From contig CATNEN010000034.1 of NCBI GenBank assembly GCA_950097015.1, forward strand, positions 4,310,001 through 4,374,000: a stretch of 64,000 bases of DNA. The letters run 5' to 3'. The first letter of the stretch is position 1; each line of letters begins with the position of its first letter. The notes under the pieces are model-generated. The model saw nothing but the letters and a program-made list of their open reading frames with translations, did not search any database and was not told the origin of the DNA. Both the position numbers and the translations under genes were made by a program. This DNA comes from Macrostomum hystrix (taxonomy: Eukaryota > Platyhelminthes > Macrostomidae). This document shows, piece after piece, positions 59,501-64,000 of this stretch.

Positions 59501-59802
59501 CAGGTGAGACTGAAACAAGTGAGACTAAAACAGGTGAGACTGAAACAGGCGAGACTGAGACAGGCGAGACTGAGACAGGTGAGACTGAGACAGGTGAGAC
59601 TAAAACAGGTGAGACTGAAACAGGTGAGACTGAACAGGTCTGATTCGACTCTCCATTGCAGTCTGGCAGGGGTGACGGGCATCTCCGCAGCGGCCGTGTC
59701 CAGTCGCTGCGCCTGCGACTGCTCGGCACAGCGAACATGCCGCGGCACAGGGCGCGCACGGCTGGCCGACGTCGAGACGACGACGATAACGCAGATGACT
59801 GA
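50569..59802 (+). CDS. furin/kexin-family proprotein convertase (subtilisin-like, secreted form)
   Basis: Secretory-pathway endoprotease that cleaves precursors after paired basic residues. Exons: 50569-50616, 52745-52828, 53231-53440, 53790-54163, 54890-54913, 55043-55618, 56279-56521, 57197-57348, 58404-58537, 59662-59802; phases close, 661 codons plus stop. Signal peptide LLLFASLLVLAHC; prodomain ending in the autocleavage site RKRTKR before D; catalytic Asp in AVVDDGVESDHPDL, His in HGTRCSG, oxyanion Asn in WASGNGG, Ser in SGTSAAAPM. The P domain follows (FLEHVQVVLS, WDFLTVHFWGENSRGKWRL, LRLLGT) and the tail is short and basic/acidic, without a membrane anchor. Asn at the oxyanion position argues against PC2. 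Exon 5 is a 24-base microexon; the exon 4 start is the least certain border. Confidence 0.94.
50740..52616. repeat. 29-bp minisatellite in convertase intron 1
   Basis: About 64 units with CCCAGTTTCAATTATCCC and GCACCGAATAT; CCCATTTTC, CCCAATTTC and CGAAGTTTC variants recur in the same order, implying block duplication (compare 51060-51420 with 51720-51910). A false frame of 601 codons crosses it because three units make 29 codons. Confidence 0.96.
52855..53085. repeat. 17-bp minisatellite in convertase intron 2
   Basis: About 13 units of GATTGTGGAATTGGGAA type, starting roughly 26 bases after the donor. The same family as the intergenic array at 40238-41215. Confidence 0.93.
53481..53608 (-). 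mobile_element. SINE family A fragment in convertase intron 3
   Basis: Inverted 3' portion of family A (CACATCATTTGGTGACAGTA, CCCATTTCGCTGACTCC, CACAGGTGTGTAC). The tRNA-like head is missing. Confidence 0.75.
54220..54565. repeat. 30/31-bp minisatellite in convertase intron 4
   Basis: About 11 units with CACAAAAATCCCATTCCCAA and CCCTGAAT. Starts about 55 bases after the exon 4 donor and decays towards the right. Confidence 0.9.
55712..56145. repeat. 14-bp minisatellite in convertase intron 6
   Basis: About 31 units of GGGAAGTAGAGAAT with GGGTAGTAGACA variants. A block containing AATAAGAAGTAG is present twice (55921 and 56061), about 140 bp apart. Confidence 0.95.
56535..57045. repeat. GGGATG-type G-rich array in convertase intron 7
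   Basis: Irregular hexanucleotide array (GGGATG, GGGGATG, GTGGATG) starting about 15 bases after the donor of exon 7. The sense strand carries closely spaced runs of three or four G, compatible with G-quadruplex folding in the pre-mRNA. Confidence 0.93.
57395..57990. repeat. 18-bp G-rich minisatellite in convertase intron 8
   Basis: About 30 units of GGGAATGAGGATGGGGAT. A stretch near 57840-57910 reverts to pure GGGGAT hexamers, so it appears related to the array in intron 7. The sense strand is again the G-rich one. Confidence 0.95.
58735..59637. repeat. 15-bp array of splice-donor-like motifs in convertase intron 9
   Basis: About 60 units of ACAGGTGAGACTGAG with AAACAAGTGAG and TAAAAC variants. 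Each regular unit contains CAG then GTGAGA, a good match to the 5' splice consensus (MAG then GTRAGT). The array ends 24 bases before the last exon. Fifteen is a multiple of three, so false frames of over 340 codons run along both strands. Confidence 0.96.
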
Positions 59803-59829
59803 GGAGACTAAGGAGTTTCTGGTGAGACT

Positions 59830-59832
59830 GAA

Positions 59833-59879
<47 letters not shown>
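59830..59879. repeat. (ATCT)n microsatellite
   Basis: About 12 perfect copies of the tetranucleotide just beyond the convertase stop codon. Confidence 0.95.
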
Positions 59880-60010
59880 ACTTTCATTACCTTTTTCATT
59901 TCAGATGTACCGACTTCCCCGTGAAGCCCTGAAGCCATGAAGATTGATTTTAAGAACAGCGCAAACACTACAGCTGCACGCTTTCATGCTTCGCTTTAAT
60001 TCAATCACCA

Positions 60011-60016
60011 AATAAA
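60011..60016 (+). terminator. probable polyadenylation signal of the convertase gene
   Basis: AATAAA about 210 bases after the TGA stop, followed by an A-rich run. The first such hexamer on the sense strand after the gene. Confidence 0.5.
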
Positions 60017-60424
60017 AAAAATAATCACCAAGAATAACAATCTCGCACACATAGCATGTCCACATTAATTGACATTTCTTTCGCAGAGAGGGGTAAAGAA
60101 ACACACACACACAATCGCTGTATCCATGCAGATTCAACTCAAGATTTAATTAATAATAAATTGCCTAAACAGTAAAACTCTATGACGATTGCCAATGAGA
60201 GTTTAAGCCTACCTGAAAAAAAGCTAGTGCTTTCCTGCAATGGCACAAAGTGTCAAATAATTGGTTGCCTACTTAAGGGCTGCATCTGCGGACTCAAGTC
60301 TTCAGGCTAAAAATAATTGCAAACTGAAAAATAAAGGTTACACATGAAAGTTCTATGAAAATATTGAACTAATTCAAGGCTTTCTCATTCTTGTCTTCAC
60401 ATCCTTATCTCGGTGCATATTACT

Positions 60425-63400
60425 TAAGAAACCCACCTGATACACCTGGGACCCACCTTATACACCTGGAACCCACCTGATACCAATGGAACCCACCTGA
60501 TACCAATGGAACCCACCTGATACCAATGGAACCCAACTGATGCCAATGGAACCCACCTGATACCAATGGAACCCACCTGATACCAATGGAACCCAACTGA
60601 TACCAATGGAACCCAACTGATACCAATGGAACCCAACTGATACCAATGGAACCCACCTGATACCAATGGATCCCAACTGATACCAATGGAACCCACCTGA
60701 AACCAATGGAATCCACCTGATACCAATGGAATCCACCTGATACCAATGGAACCCACCTGATACCAATGGAACCCGCCTGATACCAATGGAACCCACCTGA
60801 TACCAATGGAACCCACCTGATCCACCTGATACCAGTGAAACCCACCTGATACCAATGGAATCCACCTGATACCAATGGAATCCACCTGATACCAATGGAA
60901 TCCACCTGATACCAATGGAACCCACCTGATACACCTGGTACCCACCTGATACCAATGAAACCCACCTGATACCAATGGAACCCACCTGATACCAATGGAA
61001 CCCACCTGATACCAATGGAACCCACCTGATACCAATGAAACCCACCTGATACCAATGGAACCCGCCTGATACCAGTGAAACCCACCTGATACCAATGGAA
61101 TCCACCTGATACCAATGGAATCCACCTGATACCAATGGAACCCACCTGATACACCTGGTACCCACCTGATACCAATGAAACCCACCTGATACACCTGGTA
61201 CCCACCTGATACCAATGGAACCCACCTGATACACCTGGTACCCACCTGATACCAATGAAACCCACCTGATACCAATGGAACCCACCTGATACCAATGGAA
61301 CCCACCTGATACCAATGGAACCCACCTGATACCAATGAAACCCACCTGATACCAATGGAACCCACCTGATCCACCTGATACCAGTGAAACCCACCTGATA
61401 CCAATGGAATCCACCTGATACCAATGGAATCCACCTGATACCAATGGAACCCTCCTGATACCAATGGAACCCACCTGAGACCAATGGAACCTGCCTGATA
61501 CACCTGGAACCCACCTGACACCAATGGAACCCTCCTGATACCAATGGAATCCGGCTGATACCAATGGAACCCACCTGAGACCAATGGAACCCACCTGATA
61601 CCAATGGAACCCACCTGATACCAATGGAACCCACCTGATACCAATGGAACCCTCCTGATACCAATGGAACCCACCTGAGACCAATGGAAATCGCCTGATA
61701 CCAATGGAACCCACCTGAGACCAATGGAACCCTCCTGATACCAATGGAACCCACCTGATACCAATGGAACCCTCCTGATACCAATGGAACCCACCTGAGA
61801 CCAATGGAAATCGCCTGATACCAATGGAACCCACCTGAGACCAATGGAACCCACCTGAGACCAATGGAACCAGCCTGATACCAATGGAACCCACCTGATA
61901 CCAATGGAACCCTCCTGATACCAATGGAACCCACCTGAGACCAATGGAACCTGCCTGATACACCTGGAACCCACCTGACACCAATGGAACCCTCCTGATA
62001 CCAATGGAACCCGGCTGATACCAATGGAACCCACCTGAGACCAATGGAACCCGCCTGATACCAATGGAACCCACCTGATACCAATGGAACCCTCCTGATA
62101 CCAATGGAACCCACCTGAGACCAATGGAACCCGCCTGATACCAATGGAACCCACCTGATACCAATGGAACCCACCTGAGACCGATGGAACCAGCCTGATA
62201 CCAATGGAACCCACCTGATACCAATGGAACCCTCCTGATACCAATGGAACCCACCTGAGACCAATGGAACCTGCCTGATACACCTGGAACCCGCCTGATA
62301 TCCTGATACACCTGGAACCCTCCTGATATCCTGATACACCTGGAACCCTCCTGATACCAATAGAAAACCACCTGATACCAATGGAATCCACCTGATACCA
62401 ATGGAATCCACCTGATACCAATGGAACCCACCTGATACCAATGGAACCCACCTGATACACCTGGAACCCTCCTGATATCCTGATACACCTGGAACCCTCC
62501 TGATACCAATAGAAAACCACCTGATACCAATGGAATCCACCTGATACCAATGGAACCCACCTGATACCAATGGAACCCACCTGATACACCTGGAACCCTC
62601 CTGATATCCTGATACACCTGGAACCCTCCTGATACCAATGGAACCCACCTGATACCAATGGAACCCACCTGATACCAATGGAACCCACCTGATACCAATG
62701 GAACCCGCCTGATACCAATGGAACCCACCTGATACCAATGGAACCCGCCTGATACCAATGGAACCCACCTGATACCTATGGAATCCACCTGATACCAGTG
62801 AAACCCACCTGATACACCTGGAACCCTCCTGATATCCTGATACACCTGGAACCCTCCTGATACCAATAGAAAACCACCTGATACCAATGGAACCCACCTG
62901 AGACCAATGGAATCCACCTGATACCAATGTAACCCACCTGATACCAATAGAATCCACCTGATACCAATGGAACCCACCTGATACACCTGGAACCCTCCTG
63001 ATATCCTGATACACCTGGAACCCTCCTGATACCAATGGAACCCACCTGATACCAATGGAATCCACCTGATACCAATGGAACCCACCTGATACACCTGGTA
63101 CCCACCTAATACCAATGAAACCCACCTGATACCAATGGAACCCTCCTGATACCAATGGAACCCACCTGAGACCAATGGAACCCTCCTGATACCATTGGAA
63201 CCCACCTGAGACCAATGGAACCCGCCTGATACCAATGGAACCCACCTGAGACCAATGGAACCCGCCTGATACCAATGGAACCCACCTGATACACCTGGAA
63301 CCCTCCTGATATCCTGATACACCTGGAACCCTCCTGATACCAATAGAAAACCACCTGATACCAATGGAACCCACCTGATACCAATGGAATCCACCTGATA

Positions 63401-64000
63401 CCAATGGAACCCACCTGATACTAATGGAACCCACCTGATACACCTGGAACCCTCCTGATATCCTGATACACCTGGAACCCTCCTGATACCAATGGAACCC
63501 ACCTGATACCAATGGAACCCACCTGATACACCTGGTACCCACCTAATACCAATGAAACCCAGCTGATACCAATGGAACCCTCCTGATACCAATGGAACCC
63601 ACCTGATACCAATGGAACCCGCCTGATACCAATGGAACCCGCCTGATACCAATGGAACCCGCCTGATACCAATGGAACCCACCTGAGACCAATGGAACCC
63701 ACCTGAGACCAATGGAATCCACCTGATACCAATGGAATCCACCTGATACCAATGGAATCCACCTGATGCTAATGGAATCCACCTGATACCAATGGAATGC
63801 ACCTGAGACCAATGGAACCCACCTGAGACCAATGGAATCCACCTGAGACCAATGGAACCTGCCTGATACACCTGGAACCCACCTGACACCAATGGAACCC
63901 TCCTGATACCAATGGAACCCGGCTGATACCAATGGAACCCACCTGAGACCAATGGAACCCGCCTGATACCAATGGAACCCACCTGATACCAATGGAACCC
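60425..64000. repeat. 20-bp satellite with CCAAT and CACCTG in each unit (runs out of the window)
   Basis: Roughly 175 units of CACCTGATACCAATGGAACC. Variants such as GAGACC, CTCCTGATATCC and ATAGAAAACC recur as groups (AATAGAAAACC at about 62357, 62508, 62868 and 63348), so multi-unit blocks have been copied. The minus strand has open frames over 1000 codons in three phases because the unit is stop-free; these are artefacts. The array continues beyond 64000. Confidence 0.96.

Larger units (their letters stand above)
59803..60424. other. 3' flank of the convertase gene
   Basis: Contains an (ATCT)n tract at 59830-59879 between GTGAGACTGAA (59823) and a CATTTCAG at about 59905, so a 3'UTR intron is possible. 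The rest is unique. Confidence 0.5.

Noticed and set aside
50569-59802. Assignment of the protease to PC2
   Set aside because: PC2 has Asp at the oxyanion position, whereas here the motif is WASGNGG with Asn.
58513-59932. Long frames of TGETE and SVSPV type
   Set aside because: They cross the 15-bp array of convertase intron 9 in a frame different from the gene, and the opposite strand is open as well.
60420-63982. Minus-strand open frames of 764 to 1174 codons reading GSIGIRWVPLVSGGFHWYQ repeats
   Set aside because: They are translations of a stop-free 20-bp satellite; three overlapping frames on the same strand are equally open, with no start context, splice signal or family.

Overview
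This is nuclear DNA from an animal. All four protein-coding genes are split by introns with GT..AG borders, and they encode metazoan families: a class B (secretin-family) GPCR, a Wnt ligand, a furin-type proprotein convertase, and a protein with several cyclic-nucleotide-binding-like folds. About half of the window is tandem repeat (the spans listed here add up to roughly 32 of 64 kb). The extreme minisatellite load, mid-range base composition and divergent Wnt would fit a free-living flatworm such as Macrostomum, but that is a guess from general knowledge, not something the sequence proves.

Layout. 1-7364: two blocks of related 12-bp-based satellite; the first holds a decayed mariner-type transposon and has been tandemly duplicated, so the empty (pre-insertion) site is preserved next door. 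7365-16900: mostly non-coding, with nested SINEs, a block of 18-bp repeats containing E2F-like motifs, and a 16-bp satellite split by a broken Ty3/gypsy integrase fragment. 16901-28020 (+): class B GPCR, ten exons, 614 codons by my model. 28021-30357: SINEs and a 20-bp satellite. 30360-35065 (-): multi-domain cNMP-binding-like protein, four or five exons. 35066-37503: a GTCA microsatellite and plain spacer. 37504-39766 (-): Wnt, four exons, 488 codons. 39767-50568: mainly satellites, including a 31-bp array of almost 7 kb. 50569-59802 (+): proprotein convertase, ten exons, 661 codons. 60425-64000: a 20-bp satellite running out of the window.

The genes show no sign of being an operon; they lie on both strands and are separated by satellites. 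There is a loose functional link (a secreted ligand, a peptide-hormone-type receptor and a prohormone-processing protease), but this may be coincidence. The most unusual feature is the architecture of the introns: nearly every long intron consists of its own private minisatellite, starting shortly after the 5' splice site and framed by only tens to a few hundred bases of ordinary intron. One of these arrays, in the last convertase intron, repeats a near-perfect splice-donor motif about sixty times.

Exon borders were set by hand from splice motifs, reading phase and family knowledge. All phases close without a gap in the GPCR, Wnt and convertase models. The 3' end of the cNMP gene is unresolved. 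Copy numbers are estimates from span divided by unit length.
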